A stretch of DNA of 64,000 bases from Methylococcus mesophilus (GCF_026247885.1 NZ_CP110921.1:2599001-2663000), one strand, 5' to 3'. Shown: positions 1-9,600, counted from the stretch's first letter. Translations and numbers: made by a program. Notes: generated from the letters alone by a model not told the origin.

Positions 1-642
1 TTCGACAACATACGCAAGTTCATCAAATACACGATGACGAGCAATTCGGCGGAGATATGGACGCTGTTCCTCGCGCCGTTCCTCATGCTCCCCATTCCAC
101 TGCTCCCCATCCACATCCTATGGATCAATCTGGTCACCGACGGCCTGCCGGGCCTGGCCCTTGCGGCCGAGCCCCAGGAACGCGGCATCATGCAGCGCCC
201 CCCGCGGCCGCCGCAGGAAAGCATCTTCGCGCATGGCATGTGGCAGCACATTCTCTGGATCGGGCTGCTGATGGGGGGCGTCTCCCTGCTGTCGCAGGCC
301 TGGGCCTACCATACCGGTTCGGCTCGCTGGCAAAGCATGGTGTTCACCGTGCTCACCCTGTCGCAGATGGGGCATGTCCTTGCCATCCGGTCGGAGCGGG
401 AGTCGTTCTTCGCACAGGCGTTCTTCTCGAACAAGCCCTTGCTCGGCGCCGTGCTGCTCACGTTCCTGCTGCAGATGGCGGTGCTCTATATTCCGGCCTT
501 ACAGCCCATCTTCAGGACACAGGCGCTGGAACCGCACGAACTGGTGGTCTGTCTCGTCCTGTCCACCGTGGTGTTCTGGGCGGTGGAACTGGAGAAATGG
601 ATGCGTCGGCGCGGCTGGATTTACCGGGAAAATACAGCGTGA
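1..642 (+). CDS. Cation-transporting P-type ATPase, C-terminal part (cut by window edge)
   Basis: The reading frame is open from the first base, so this is the 3' end of a longer gene; 213 residues are visible. They begin with FDNIRKFIKY, the stretch that in P-type ATPases follows the P domain and leads into transmembrane helix 5. A helix with the LVTDGLPG motif follows, typical of helix 6 of the P2 (Ca2+/Na+,K+-type) group, then about four more hydrophobic helices. The family pumps cations across the cytoplasmic membrane at the cost of ATP. The phosphorylation and ATP-binding domains lie outside the window, so the ion cannot be assigned. The convergent JAMM gene ends 4 bases downstream. Confidence 0.9.
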   Translation, partial: FDNIRKFIKYTMTSNSAEIWTLFLAPFLMLPIPLLPIHILWINLVTDGLPGLALAAEPQERGIMQRPPRPPQESIFAHGMWQHILWIGLLMGGVSLLSQAWAYHTGSARWQSMVFTVLTLSQMGHVLAIRSERESFFAQAFFSNKPLLGAVLLTFLLQMAVLYIPALQPIFRTQALEPHELVVCLVLSTVVFWAVELEKWMRRRGWIYRENTA

Positions 643-646
643 CCGC

Positions 647-1069
647 TCATTCGGAGGCCAGCAGGAGCTCGACTTCGCTCAACGCCGACGCCGGCCCGAT
701 CCGGAAACCCCGCAATTCCAGCACCCCCTTGGTATTCAGCGAGACAATGAGGTGCAGCGCTTCCGGATAGGCGGCGAATTCCAGATCGACCGAGGAGGGG
801 ACGGCCGCGGCCATGGGGTGCGAATGGAAAATCGCGAACAGCTCTTCCCCCCGCTCCCGCATCGTGCGCATGGCATCGATTTGCCCCTTCGAGTCGAGCA
901 GGAAGCGGCATTCGGGGCGGTCGGCGACGTTGGGCACCGGATAACAGCGCATTCTTCCCCGCGCGGCAGCACCGATCAGGCCGCAGACCTCGATCCCAGG
1001 CGATGCCTGGGCCAAATGGAGGATCTGGTTGACCAGATGCCTGGGGAGCGCGCATTGCTCGTGGGTCAC
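647..1069 (-). CDS. M67 family JAMM/MPN metallopeptidase
   Basis: A 140-residue single-domain protein with a complete JAMM zinc-protease signature: Glu27, then HSHP (His82, His84), Ser92 and Asp95 in H-x-H-x7-S-x2-D spacing. Bacterial members of this group (Mec-like) remove C-terminal extensions from ubiquitin-like sulfur carriers or cleave related conjugates. No MoaD/ThiS-like carrier, E1-like enzyme or cysteine synthase lies beside it, so the substrate is unknown. The start is a GTG with AGGAG nine bases upstream. It lies downstream of the ABC ATPase gene on the same strand with a 26-base gap and may be cotranscribed with it. Confidence 0.85.
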   Translation of the reverse strand: MTHEQCALPRHLVNQILHLAQASPGIEVCGLIGAAARGRMRCYPVPNVADRPECRFLLDSKGQIDAMRTMRERGEELFAIFHSHPMAAAVPSSVDLEFAAYPEALHLIVSLNTKGVLELRGFRIGPASALSEVELLLASE

Positions 1070-1095
1070 TGATGATGTCTCCTAGTAGAAGGGGG

Positions 1096-2316
1096 TCAGT
1101 ACGACTTGGCTGAAGGAGCCGTCCGCATATGCGCTTCGATGACACCGAAGCCGCCGGGGCGGTCGCAGACCGCCTGCATCACACGTATCCGCCGGGTCTC
1201 CCCCTTGTAAGTCAGGCAGCATCCGCCCGAATTCGCCGACAGGGCAACATCATAAATTCCGGCGCTCAACCCCAGGAAAGGCAATTCCACCAGAACGCGC
1301 CCTCGCCCTCCGGCCAGGGATAGCCGGCGTTCCCCCGGCGCCACGGTGGCGGCCGCGAGCAGGCCCGCCGTGTTCCAGAACTCGAGCCGCAGCTCGACCC
1401 CCTCGAAATTCCGCTCCGCCCGGTATTCCAGTTCGAATGCAAGCGGCTGGCCGGGGACGGCCTGGATGGGCTCGGCCCCCGGACCGGTAAATTCCAGCCC
1501 GGCCGAGAAATCTTGAGGCCTGACCGGCAGCGCGCCCAGCGACTTCAGATCGCGATTGAAGTAGCCAACGGCCTCGTAGTATTTCCCGAACACCGCTTCC
1601 GGACGGCCCTCGGCCACGGTCTGGCCGTCGAACAGCAGCAGGCAGCGGTCGGCCACCTGGAGCACGTTCATCTCGGAATGGGAAACGAACACCAGCGCGC
1701 TGCCTTCTCGCTTCAGGGAATTGAGCCTCTCCAGGCAGCGCAGCTGGAACGCGACGTCACCCACCGCCAGCACTTCATCGATGAGCAGGACGTCGATCGG
1801 CATGCAGGTGGCGATAGCAAACTCCAGCCGGGCGTACATGCCGTCGGAGTAATGCTTGACCGGCCGCTCCAGCGCCGCCTCCAGGTCCGCGAAGGCGACG
1901 ATTTCGTCCAGTCTGGCGTCGGTGTCGCGCTTGGACAGCCCCAGCTCGGCGCACTTGAGATAGACGTTTTCGCGCCCGGTGTACATCGGCTGGAGCCCGC
2001 TGCCCAAGCGGATCAGCGATTTCACCGCGCCGTGCAGCGCGATCCGCCCCGCATCCGGACGGTATTCGCGGCCAAGCATCCGCAGCAAGGTGCTTTTGCC
2101 GGCGCCGTTGGGGCCGATCAGGCCTAGGCATTCGCCCGCCCCAACTTTTAGGGACACGTCCCGCACCGCCCAGAATTCGCCGGCACGCAAGCCCGACGCC
2201 GGCCGGCGCCCGATCAGACGACGCCCCAGATCCTGCGCGGAATGCCACAAAGAATGTCCCAGGGCGCGGGAGAACTTCTTGCTGACCCGGTCGGCCAGGA
2301 TACGGGGAAAACTCAC
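1096..2316 (-). CDS. Polysaccharide-export type ABC transporter ATPase (Wzt-like)
   Basis: A 406-residue protein. The N-terminal half is an ABC ATPase with Walker A GPNGAGKST (about residues 68-76), an unusual signature loop HYSDGM typical of the Wzt/TagH/KpsT branch, and Walker B LLIDEVLAVGD. The C-terminal part, from about residue 250, is a beta-rich domain resembling the Wzt carbohydrate-binding domain. Wzt energises export of undecaprenyl-linked O-antigen or other glycans through a membrane partner, Wzm. No Wzm-like permease or glycosyltransferase is adjacent; the flanking genes are rlmM (divergent) and a JAMM peptidase. The start is GTG with only a weak ribosome binding site, so the exact N-terminus is uncertain. 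Confidence 0.85.
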   Translation of the reverse strand: MSFPRILADRVSKKFSRALGHSLWHSAQDLGRRLIGRRPASGLRAGEFWAVRDVSLKVGAGECLGLIGPNGAGKSTLLRMLGREYRPDAGRIALHGAVKSLIRLGSGLQPMYTGRENVYLKCAELGLSKRDTDARLDEIVAFADLEAALERPVKHYSDGMYARLEFAIATCMPIDVLLIDEVLAVGDVAFQLRCLERLNSLKREGSALVFVSHSEMNVLQVADRCLLLFDGQTVAEGRPEAVFGKYYEAVGYFNRDLKSLGALPVRPQDFSAGLEFTGPGAEPIQAVPGQPLAFELEYRAERNFEGVELRLEFWNTAGLLAAATVAPGERRLSLAGGRGRVLVELPFLGLSAGIYDVALSANSGGCCLTYKGETRRIRVMQAVCDRPGGFGVIEAHMRTAPSAKSY

Positions 2317-2395
2317 GGTCGGGACGAAAGATGTCGGTTAGAATGCGCGGCTGCGCCGTTTTCAACTTAAACCAGGCCCGGCCACAGGTAAAGCC

Positions 2396-3457
2396 TTGAC
2401 ATCGCCCTCATCGATCCTGCTCTACTGCCGCCGCGGCTTCGAAAAGGAATGCGCAGCCGAAATCCAGGCCCAAGCCCTGGCTGCGGGGATTTCCGGCTAT
2501 GTCAGGGCGAAGGAGAACTCGGCCTATGTGGTCTTCGTGGCGCACGAGCCCGATGTCCTGGCGACGCAGGCCGCCAGGCTGCGGTTCGACGCGCTGGTCT
2601 TCGCCCGCCAGCGGATCTTCGCGATCGGCCCCTTGTCCGGCATCCCGGTCGACGACCGGATCACCCCGCTCATCGGTACCGCGGCCGGTTTGCAACGCCG
2701 ATATTCGTTGTTCTGGCTGGAAACCGCGGACACCAACGAGGCCAAGGAACTGGCCGCATTCACCCGCAAGTTCGAGCGTCCGTTCGCAGCCGCGGCAGCC
2801 GAAACCGGCCTGCTGAGCGGCGGACCGCATGCCCCACGCCTGCACGTATTCTTTCTGACGTCGACCGCCGCCTACGTCGGCTACACGCTGCCGGACGATT
2901 CGGCCCCCTGGCCCGGCGGTATCCCCCGCCTCAAGTTTCCCCGCTCCGCACCGAGCCGATCCACACTCAAGCTCGAAGAAGCCTTCCTGGTATTCGTCGA
3001 CCAGCCCGAAACCATGCTGCGCCCTGGCATGAGCGCCGTCGACCTGGGCGCTGCCCCCGGCGGCTGGACCTGGCAACTGGTGCGGCGCCATATCCGTACC
3101 ACTGCCATCGACAACGGCAACCTGGATCCAGCGCTGCTGGAATCCGGCCTGGTGACCCACTTGCGGGCCGACGGCTTCCGCTACCACCCTGCCAAGCCGG
3201 TCGACTGGCTGGTCTGCGACATGGTGGAGCAGCCCTCGCGCATCGCCCGGCTGGTGGCCGACTGGGCCGACGATGGCGCATTCCGTTACGCCGTATTCAA
3301 TCTAAAATTGCCGATGAACAAGCGCTACGAAGAAGTCAGGCGCTGCCGCGAGCTGATCGAGGAACGGCTGGCCGCACAAGGGGTGTCCTACCGCCTGAGA
3401 TTCCGCCAGCTCTACCACGACCGGGAAGAAGTCACCGGATTTCTCGATCTGTCGTAG
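2396..3457 (+). CDS. rlmM: 23S rRNA 2'-O-ribose methyltransferase RlmM
   Basis: 353 residues, the normal length for RlmM, which methylates the 2'-OH of C2498 in 23S rRNA using S-adenosylmethionine. An N-terminal THUMP-like RNA-binding region begins LLYCRRGFEKECAAE. The Rossmann methyltransferase domain has the SAM loop DLGAAPGGWTW (about residues 217-227), the acidic CDMVEQP strand, and NLKLPMNKRYEE, which carries the conserved Lys of the KDKE tetrad. The start is TTG, chosen because the recognised N-terminus begins there. It diverges from the Wzt-like gene across about 80 bases. Confidence 0.92.
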   Translation: MTSPSSILLYCRRGFEKECAAEIQAQALAAGISGYVRAKENSAYVVFVAHEPDVLATQAARLRFDALVFARQRIFAIGPLSGIPVDDRITPLIGTAAGLQRRYSLFWLETADTNEAKELAAFTRKFERPFAAAAAETGLLSGGPHAPRLHVFFLTSTAAYVGYTLPDDSAPWPGGIPRLKFPRSAPSRSTLKLEEAFLVFVDQPETMLRPGMSAVDLGAAPGGWTWQLVRRHIRTTAIDNGNLDPALLESGLVTHLRADGFRYHPAKPVDWLVCDMVEQPSRIARLVADWADDGAFRYAVFNLKLPMNKRYEEVRRCRELIEERLAAQGVSYRLRFRQLYHDREEVTGFLDLS

Positions 3458-3508
3458 CATTGCCCCTCTCCCCGAGGGCAACGCTGTTGAGTCGAGAAGA
3501 ACTCGTCG

Positions 3509-3529
3509 TTCCGGCATGGATTGCCGGAA
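3509..3529. repeat. REP-like palindrome downstream of rlmM
   Basis: A perfect inverted repeat of TTCCGGCA and TGCCGGAA with a 5-base TGGAT loop, in the 248-base gap between rlmM and the pilus operon. The sequence and its flanks resemble a dispersed intergenic palindrome common in high-GC proteobacteria. It has no T-run, so an intrinsic terminator role is not shown. The rest of the gap (3458-3705) has no convincing gene. Confidence 0.55.
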
Positions 3530-3705
3530 CCCAGAAGCCAAGGAAGGCGACAGGTGCACACGTCCATGCGACCAGGGCTCGTGCCGGTATGACGAGCGAT
3601 GCGAGATTCATTTCTTAACGCTTAGTAACCTAACGGCATCGTCCCCTAGAAGGGGCGATCATCTGACAAGAATTCAAACGTTCGCACAGCCACCGAGAAC
3701 CGCCG

Positions 3706-4254
3706 ATGCCTTGCACCGCTGCCTTTACGTTGATCGAGCTCATGGTCGGAATCGCGGTGGCAGCCATACTCATCACCGTGGGCATTCCCGGCTTCCGCGA
3801 CCTGATTTTGGACAACCGCATGGCGGCCCAGATCAATTCGCTGGTAGCCGACTTGAGTTACGCCCGCAGCGAGGCCGTGAAGCGCAATAGCGCGGTCACT
3901 GTATGCAAGCGGAATATCAACGGCACTGCCTGCGACGATTCGAGAAGCTGGACGGACGGATGGATCGTCCTGGCTGGCACGACAGTACTGCGGGTTCATG
4001 AATCCGTGTCATCGGGCATGGCTATGAACCTCAAATATACGGGGAGCAACAAAGTTGTGTATGACGGTAAAGGCTTCCTGAACGGCGTGAACAATGGCAC
4101 CTTCATCTTCTGTGACGGCCGGGGTTACACCAAAGCCCGAGGTCTGGTGCTGGCAATGACGGGACGCCTGAGGACCACCCGCGACGACGACGGCGATGAC
4201 ATCCAGGAGAAAGGCAGTGATCGCACCAATATTTCCCAAGACGACTGCAGCTAA
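3706..4254 (+). CDS. fimT: Minor type IV prepilin, FimT/GspH family
   Basis: A 182-residue prepilin-like protein with a very short leader (MPCTA) before AFTLIELMVGIAVAAILI, a classic class III signal with Glu at +5 and a hydrophobic N-terminal helix. The residue before the predicted cleavage site is Ala, not the usual Gly. The globular part carries paired cysteines and resembles the FimT/GspH domain. Such minor pilins are processed by PilD and help prime pilus assembly at the inner membrane. It is the first gene of the fimT-pilV-pilW-pilX-pilY1-pilE run and its 3' end overlaps pilV. No prepilin peptidase gene is in the window. Confidence 0.85.
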   Translation: MPCTAAFTLIELMVGIAVAAILITVGIPGFRDLILDNRMAAQINSLVADLSYARSEAVKRNSAVTVCKRNINGTACDDSRSWTDGWIVLAGTTVLRVHESVSSGMAMNLKYTGSNKVVYDGKGFLNGVNNGTFIFCDGRGYTKARGLVLAMTGRLRTTRDDDGDDIQEKGSDRTNISQDDCS

Positions 4255-4858
4255 CGCGGACGCCTGCTGCCCTCTCCGCTCGTGTAAAGGCTTCACCCTC
4301 ATCGAAGTGCTCATCAGCGTTTTCGTCTTCGCGGTGGCGCTGCTGGGGCTCGCCGCCCTGCAGATCACCGCCCGCAAAACCGCGTTCGAATCCGCCCAGC
4401 GCAGTCTGGCCGCAGCCATCGCCCAGGACGTGCTGGAGCGGATGCGGCTGAATACCGAAGCCCTGGCCAGCTACACCGCGACCATCAACGCGAACACCAC
4501 GTTCAGCGACTCGCTCGACTGCACGGGGCCGGCCAACCTCGCGGCCTGTGACCGCCGCGACTTCCAGCGCAGTCTGCTGGGCTCCACCGAAACGACCGGC
4601 ACCGGCGCGAACACCTCCAAGGTGGGTGGGTTGGCCAACCCCACGCTGTGTGTGACCAGCAGCAACGCCGGTGGCTCCGGCCGGTACACCGTCACCATCG
4701 TCTGGCGCGGGCGGGACCAGTCCCTGCCGGAACCCGGTTCGGAAAACGAGTCCGATACCTGCGGCAACGGCCAATATGGGACCAACAACGAATACCGCCG
4801 GATCTTCCGGCTCAGTACCTATATCTGCCGGGAAGGCATCAGCGGAGGGTGCATCTGA
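4217..4858 (+). CDS. pilV: Type IV pilus minor pilin PilV
   Basis: A prepilin with the class III signal KGFTLIEVLISVFVFAVALLG, cleaved after Gly, followed by about 170 residues containing the pattern usual for PilV (LAAAIAQDVLERMRLN). I chose the GTG at 4217 because AGGAG lies seven bases upstream; an in-frame ATG at 4196 has a poorer ribosome site. The gene overlaps fimT by 38 bases and ends 2 bases before pilW, so translational coupling is likely. In related systems PilV joins PilW, PilX and FimU/T in the tip complex that carries PilY1. Confidence 0.88.
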   Translation: MIAPIFPKTTAANADACCPLRSCKGFTLIEVLISVFVFAVALLGLAALQITARKTAFESAQRSLAAAIAQDVLERMRLNTEALASYTATINANTTFSDSLDCTGPANLAACDRRDFQRSLLGSTETTGTGANTSKVGGLANPTLCVTSSNAGGSGRYTVTIVWRGRDQSLPEPGSENESDTCGNGQYGTNNEYRRIFRLSTYICREGISGGCI

Positions 4859-4860
4859 GC

Positions 4861-5931
4861 ATGAAAATTCCGACACAGGGCGGCCATCCGGGATTTTCCA
4901 CGGTGGAACTGCTGATATCGATGGTGCTAGGCCTTTTGGTCGTCGGCGCCATCGGCAGTCTGTTCGTGCAGCACAAGACCAATTACCGCCAGAACGAACA
5001 ATTCGCGCTGATGCAGGAAAACGGGCGCTTCGCTCTCAACTTGCTGGCCAGCGACTTGGCGCTGGCGGGATTCTGGGGCGGCGCCGATTGCAAAAACATG
5101 ACCAACTGCCCTCCCGCCTCGGCCATCAACGTCCAGAACGACTGCGGAACTAACTGGACCACCACGACGACGCCCTCGGCTCCGGCGACGCACTACCTCA
5201 TGGCGCCGTCGGCAGGCTCGGCTCCGGCCGATTGGCCCTGCTTCAACTCCGGCGACTATCTCAAGCCTGGAACCAACCTGCTTGTCCTCAAGCATGCCGA
5301 AGGCAATCCCGTCTATTGCAAAACCGGATCGGCCGACGACTTCGCCGGACTGATCTACCTTCAAACCAGCGGCTCAGCCGGCAGCCTCGTCAAATCTCCC
5401 GTCCCGCCCGACTGCCCGGCCTCCGCCACTGCAACCGCCTTTTGGCGGTACATCGTCCACGTCTATTACATCAGTCGAGGCTACTCGGCGACACAATGCG
5501 CCAACAACCCCACCGATCCGCGATGCGTTCCCAGGCTGGTACGAAAGACTTTGGGCCGACAAACCGGAAACCCCATCATTTTCGAGTTGGGCGACGGCGG
5601 CGAACTCGCCGAAGGAATCGAATACTTCCATACCGAATTCGGCATCGACGATGGCGACGGCAGCATGACCGACGATTCCTGCGACATGGACGGCATCCCA
5701 GACAGGTATCTCTCCTCCGTCGCCGATTACGACGCCATCACTCCCGACGAACTCGACTGCGCCATCAGCGCAAGAATCCACGTCCTGGTCCGTAGCACGC
5801 AATCCGATTCAAGCTACACTGATGATAAAACTTATACATTCGGCACGGTGACACTGGGGCCGTTCCGTGACCACTTCCGACGGAAGGTGTTCACGACCAC
5901 GGTGCAGTTGCGGAACCAGCAATATCACTGA
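4861..5931 (+). CDS. pilW: Type IV pilus minor pilin PilW
   Basis: 356 residues starting at an ATG immediately after the pilV stop, with GGAGGG upstream. The class III signal is GFSTVELLISMVLGLLVVGAI, with Gly at -1 and Glu at +5. The large C-terminal globular region with several cysteines fits PilW. Near residues 260-280 it has an acidic stretch (DDGDGSMTDD), a plausible cation-binding loop but not a proven one. PilW and PilX are needed for surface export of pili and PilY1 in characterised species. Next in the operon is pilX, 28 bases downstream. Confidence 0.88.
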   Translation: MKIPTQGGHPGFSTVELLISMVLGLLVVGAIGSLFVQHKTNYRQNEQFALMQENGRFALNLLASDLALAGFWGGADCKNMTNCPPASAINVQNDCGTNWTTTTTPSAPATHYLMAPSAGSAPADWPCFNSGDYLKPGTNLLVLKHAEGNPVYCKTGSADDFAGLIYLQTSGSAGSLVKSPVPPDCPASATATAFWRYIVHVYYISRGYSATQCANNPTDPRCVPRLVRKTLGRQTGNPIIFELGDGGELAEGIEYFHTEFGIDDGDGSMTDDSCDMDGIPDRYLSSVADYDAITPDELDCAISARIHVLVRSTQSDSSYTDDKTYTFGTVTLGPFRDHFRRKVFTTTVQLRNQQYH

Positions 5932-5959
5932 GCATTTCGTCGGAAGGGAGGAAGCGGCG

Positions 5960-6640
5960 ATGGCCCGGAAAAGAAGCTCGCAGAACGGCGCCGCCCTGGT
6001 CGTCGGCATGCTGTTCACGATCGTACTGACGGTACTGGGCATCGCGGCGATCCACTCCAGCAGCACCAGCGTCCGCATGGCGCGCAACGCCGAGGCCCGC
6101 ATCAACGGCCTGCAGCAGGCTCAGGCGGCGTCCGACTACGTCGCGGCGGAGGCGCTCGATCTCAACCTGGACCGGATGGGCAGCCATGCGCGCTGCACCG
6201 CAAGCTATCCCTATGGCGGCTGCAACGGCCTGTCGCTGCCCACCCTACCCTCGCCGCTGCTGACGCCCCCGGTTCACGTCCGGGTGCGGAGCAGCGTCGC
6301 CTTCGGCTCTTCCAAGAGCGAGGAGAGCAACAAGGTCTTCGAACGCGTCATCGACAGCGATTATGACGGCTCGACCGCCGAATCGTCCGCCGATGCCACC
6401 CGTGTCGGCGTGGTATCCGCCGTGCGCGGCACCATCGTCTCCAGCGGTTCGGTGCGCTACGACAGCGAAACCCCCGACCCGACGCCGACACCCGCCGCAA
6501 CGCCCGCGCCCACCCCCTCGGACGACGGCGACCATGAAGGAGACGACGACCACGAGGATGGAGATGGAGATCACGACGGCGGGGACCATGAAGATGACGG
6601 GGAGCAGGACGACGGTGAGAACGAGGGAAACCATAGCTGA
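5960..6640 (+). CDS. pilX: Type IV pilus assembly protein PilX with Asp/His-rich C-terminal tail
   Basis: 226 residues; the ATG is preceded by GGGAGG. The N-terminus (QNGAALVVGMLFTIVLTVLGIAAI) is the PilX_N membrane helix, followed by the usual RMARNAEARINGLQQAQAA segment. The family part ends around residue 170. A Pro/Thr linker (TPTPAATPAPTPS) follows, then about 39 residues made almost entirely of Asp, His, Glu and Gly, ending at the C-terminus. Ordinary PilX proteins have no such tail. It looks like a flexible, strongly acidic, His-containing metal- or cation-binding extension. The next gene, pilY1, has a similar tract near its N-terminus. Confidence 0.88.
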   Translation: MARKRSSQNGAALVVGMLFTIVLTVLGIAAIHSSSTSVRMARNAEARINGLQQAQAASDYVAAEALDLNLDRMGSHARCTASYPYGGCNGLSLPTLPSPLLTPPVHVRVRSSVAFGSSKSEESNKVFERVIDSDYDGSTAESSADATRVGVVSAVRGTIVSSGSVRYDSETPDPTPTPAATPAPTPSDDGDHEGDDDHEDGDGDHDGGDHEDDGEQDDGENEGNHS

Positions 6641-6699
6641 TTGAATCCGGCCCCGGCCATTCCTTGCCCGGGCACGCCTGTCGAATTCGGAGAATAACA

Positions 6700-9600
6700 A
6701 TGAAAATCCAACCCGCAATCGTCGCAATCTCGATCGCCGCCCCCTTCTGCGTCAGCCGGGCGGACGATACCGACATCTATTTCGCCGGCGGCGGCTCGGT
6801 GGGCGGGAAGCCGCTGGTGATGTTCAGCCTGGACTACCGACCGAACCTGGGCGCAACGGTATGCCAGGGAAGCGGTGAGGAAGATGATGATGAACACCAT
6901 GACGAAAGCGGTGCCCAAAGCGGCGATGACCTGGGAGGCGACGATGAACATGAAGACGACGATCACGAACACGGCGACGACTGCCGCTCGCTGAGGACGA
7001 CGGTGTCCCCCAGTTCGGGAACGACCTATCTCCCCTCGAGCGGCGACGTCACTCATTTCGACCTGATCCGCGCCGCATTGCGCAAGACCATGGACGATCT
7101 CGGCACCGAACTCGCCGACGTCAAAGTGGGGCTCATGATCAACCACAACGACTCCACCACCGGCCAGTGCGGCGCCGGCCCCAGCGGCCAGTGCAGCAAC
7201 GGCGCCTACGTGCTGAGAGGCTTCAGCACCGACAAGGCGCGCTTCCACGACGCCCTGGCCCGGATTCCCGTACCCCAGGGCAACCTGGCCCACGACTTCC
7301 AGGGGAAGGAGCTCTATTTCGAGCTGTTCCGCTACCTGACCGGCCAGGGCATCTTCAACGGCCACAAGGGCTGGCAGGACTATGGCGACACCAACGCCAA
7401 CGACAATCTGGACGTCGACAATCCGGGCACGCCCTTCGATGACACCCTTCTTCAGTGGGACGGCACGATCGAGAACGGCGCCAATTACGTGAGCCCCCTG
7501 GCGGACAACTGCTCCAAGGTGTTCATGATCAACTTCATGTTCCAGGTCTCCAACAAGGACAACGACTCCGACAGCTCGATCAGGCAGAGCAAAGGTTCGG
7601 GCGGCATGAACGGCCTCAATCCAGGCACCAGCAACAGCGCCTTTGCCAACGTCATCCGCTGGATGCGCGACGCCGACCTGGCGGACGGCACCTACGGCAG
7701 CGCCGGCAACCTGGAAGACGTGCAGAACGTCACCTCGTATTTCTTCGTCGCTCCTACGCACATCAACACCACGACCAACAGTTACGCGACCGCCGGCGGA
7801 ACCAACGCCGCGCTTCCCCTCAGCACCGACCCGGAGCTGTTGATCGCGTCGCTCAAGGAGGTCTTCAAGGAAGTGCTCAGCGTCAGCGCCACCTTCGTCT
7901 CGGCCGCCTCGCCGGTCAACGTGTTCAACCGCACGGAGTCGCTGAACCACGTGTTTTTCTCCATTTTCCAGCCCGAACAGGCCCCCCGCTGGAACGGCAA
8001 CCTGAAACGGCTCAAGCTGGCGTCCGACCCCACGACGCACCGGCTCAAGGTCCTGGACGCATCCAGCCCGCCGATCGAAGCGATTTCCAGCGTCGACGGC
8101 AGGATCAAGCACGAAGCGCTCACCTACTGGACCGGCGCCTCCGGCTTCGACGTGCAGACCTATGCCGATACCACCAAGGGCGAGGTGGTGGGGAAGGACG
8201 GCCGCAGCGTGGGCCGCGGCGGCGGCGGCCAACGGATTCCCGGATTCCTGACGAACTCGCCCGGCGACGGTAACTCCACCAGCGGCGCCCGGAAGCTCTA
8301 CACCGAACCCGACAGCCTGAGCAACGGCAGCGCGACGGCCCTGCGCGCACTGAACGCCGACTCCACCACCGCGACCGCGGTCTGGAGCACGCTCCGCCTG
8401 AACGGGGCGAAAAGCGGCGACGCCTGGAGCGATGCCGCAACCTTCGGTGCCGCCACCAGCGACGATCAGGCCACAGCCGTGAAGCTGCTCAAGTTCGCGC
8501 GGGGACAGGACGCCAATGACGAAGACGGCGACGGCAATTACACCGAGGCTCACCCCTGGGCATCGCCCGCCAACCAGCTCAAGCGCAAGTGGCTGATGGC
8601 CGATCCGCTGCATTCGGCCGCCGTGCCGCTCAACTACGGTGCGCGCACCGGCTATTCGCGGGACGTTCAGGACGTCCGGATCCTGGTCTCCGGCAACGAC
8701 GGCTTCCTGCACATGTTCCGCAATTCGGCTTCGGGAAGCTCCACCACCGAATCGCCCAGCGGCGTGGAGGACTGGGCCTTCATCCCCCGCCGGCTGCTCG
8801 GCAACCTCAAGCCGCTCTCGGACAACGGCGCGGCGACCTCCCACGTTTACGGGCTCGACGGCACTGTGGCGGTCTACGTCAACGACATGGACCGCGACGG
8901 CACCGTGAACGGCTCCGACCAGGTCATCGCCTTCGTCGGCATGCGCCGGGGCGGTAAAGGCTATTACGCGCTCGACATCACTAATCCCGACAGTCCCAAG
9001 ATGCTCTGGACGATCGAGAAGAACGACGCCAGCGGAAACTTCGACGAACTCGGCTACAGCTTCTCGGATCCCACCATCGCCCAGCTCGACTGGGGCGAGG
9101 GGCGCAAACCCGTGATCATCTTCGGCGGTGGCTACAGCACCAACAAGGACGAATCCAGCACGGCGAATGCCAGGAATGGAGCGGCCGGCACCGACGACAC
9201 CCAGGGCAACGCGATCTACATCGTGAACGCCAAGACCGGTGCGCTGATCTGGAAGGCAAAACAAGGCTCAAGCGCTGCGTCTGCGACGACGTTCCAGCAT
9301 TCCGGGCTGGCCGACAGCATCCCCTCCAAGGTCACCGCGGTCGATACCGATGAAAACGGTTCGGTGGACCGCCTGTACGTCGGGGATACCGGCGGGGTGC
9401 TCTGGCGCGCCGACCTTGCCTACGTGAAACAGGACGGCACCACGTCCTACAACGAGCCTGCGCACTGGACCGTCACGCCCGTGCTTTCGGTCGGCCGCCA
9501 TGCCGGACAGCCGGACCGGCGCTTCTTCCACCGCCCGGACTTCGTGCCAACCTCCGCCGGCTCAAGCCGCTTCGATGCCATACTGATCGGCTCCGGCGAC

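Noticed and set aside
3458-3705. Small gene in the gap between rlmM and fimT
   Set aside because: The frames there run across a REP-like palindrome, have no ribosome site and show no protein-like composition.
6571-9264. Long open frame (about 900 codons) antisense to pilY1
   Set aside because: The sense strand has a clear PilY1 with signal peptide and propeller motifs. The antisense translation is a Val/Gly/Ala/Arg-rich mixture with no domain, as expected from GC-rich codon bias.
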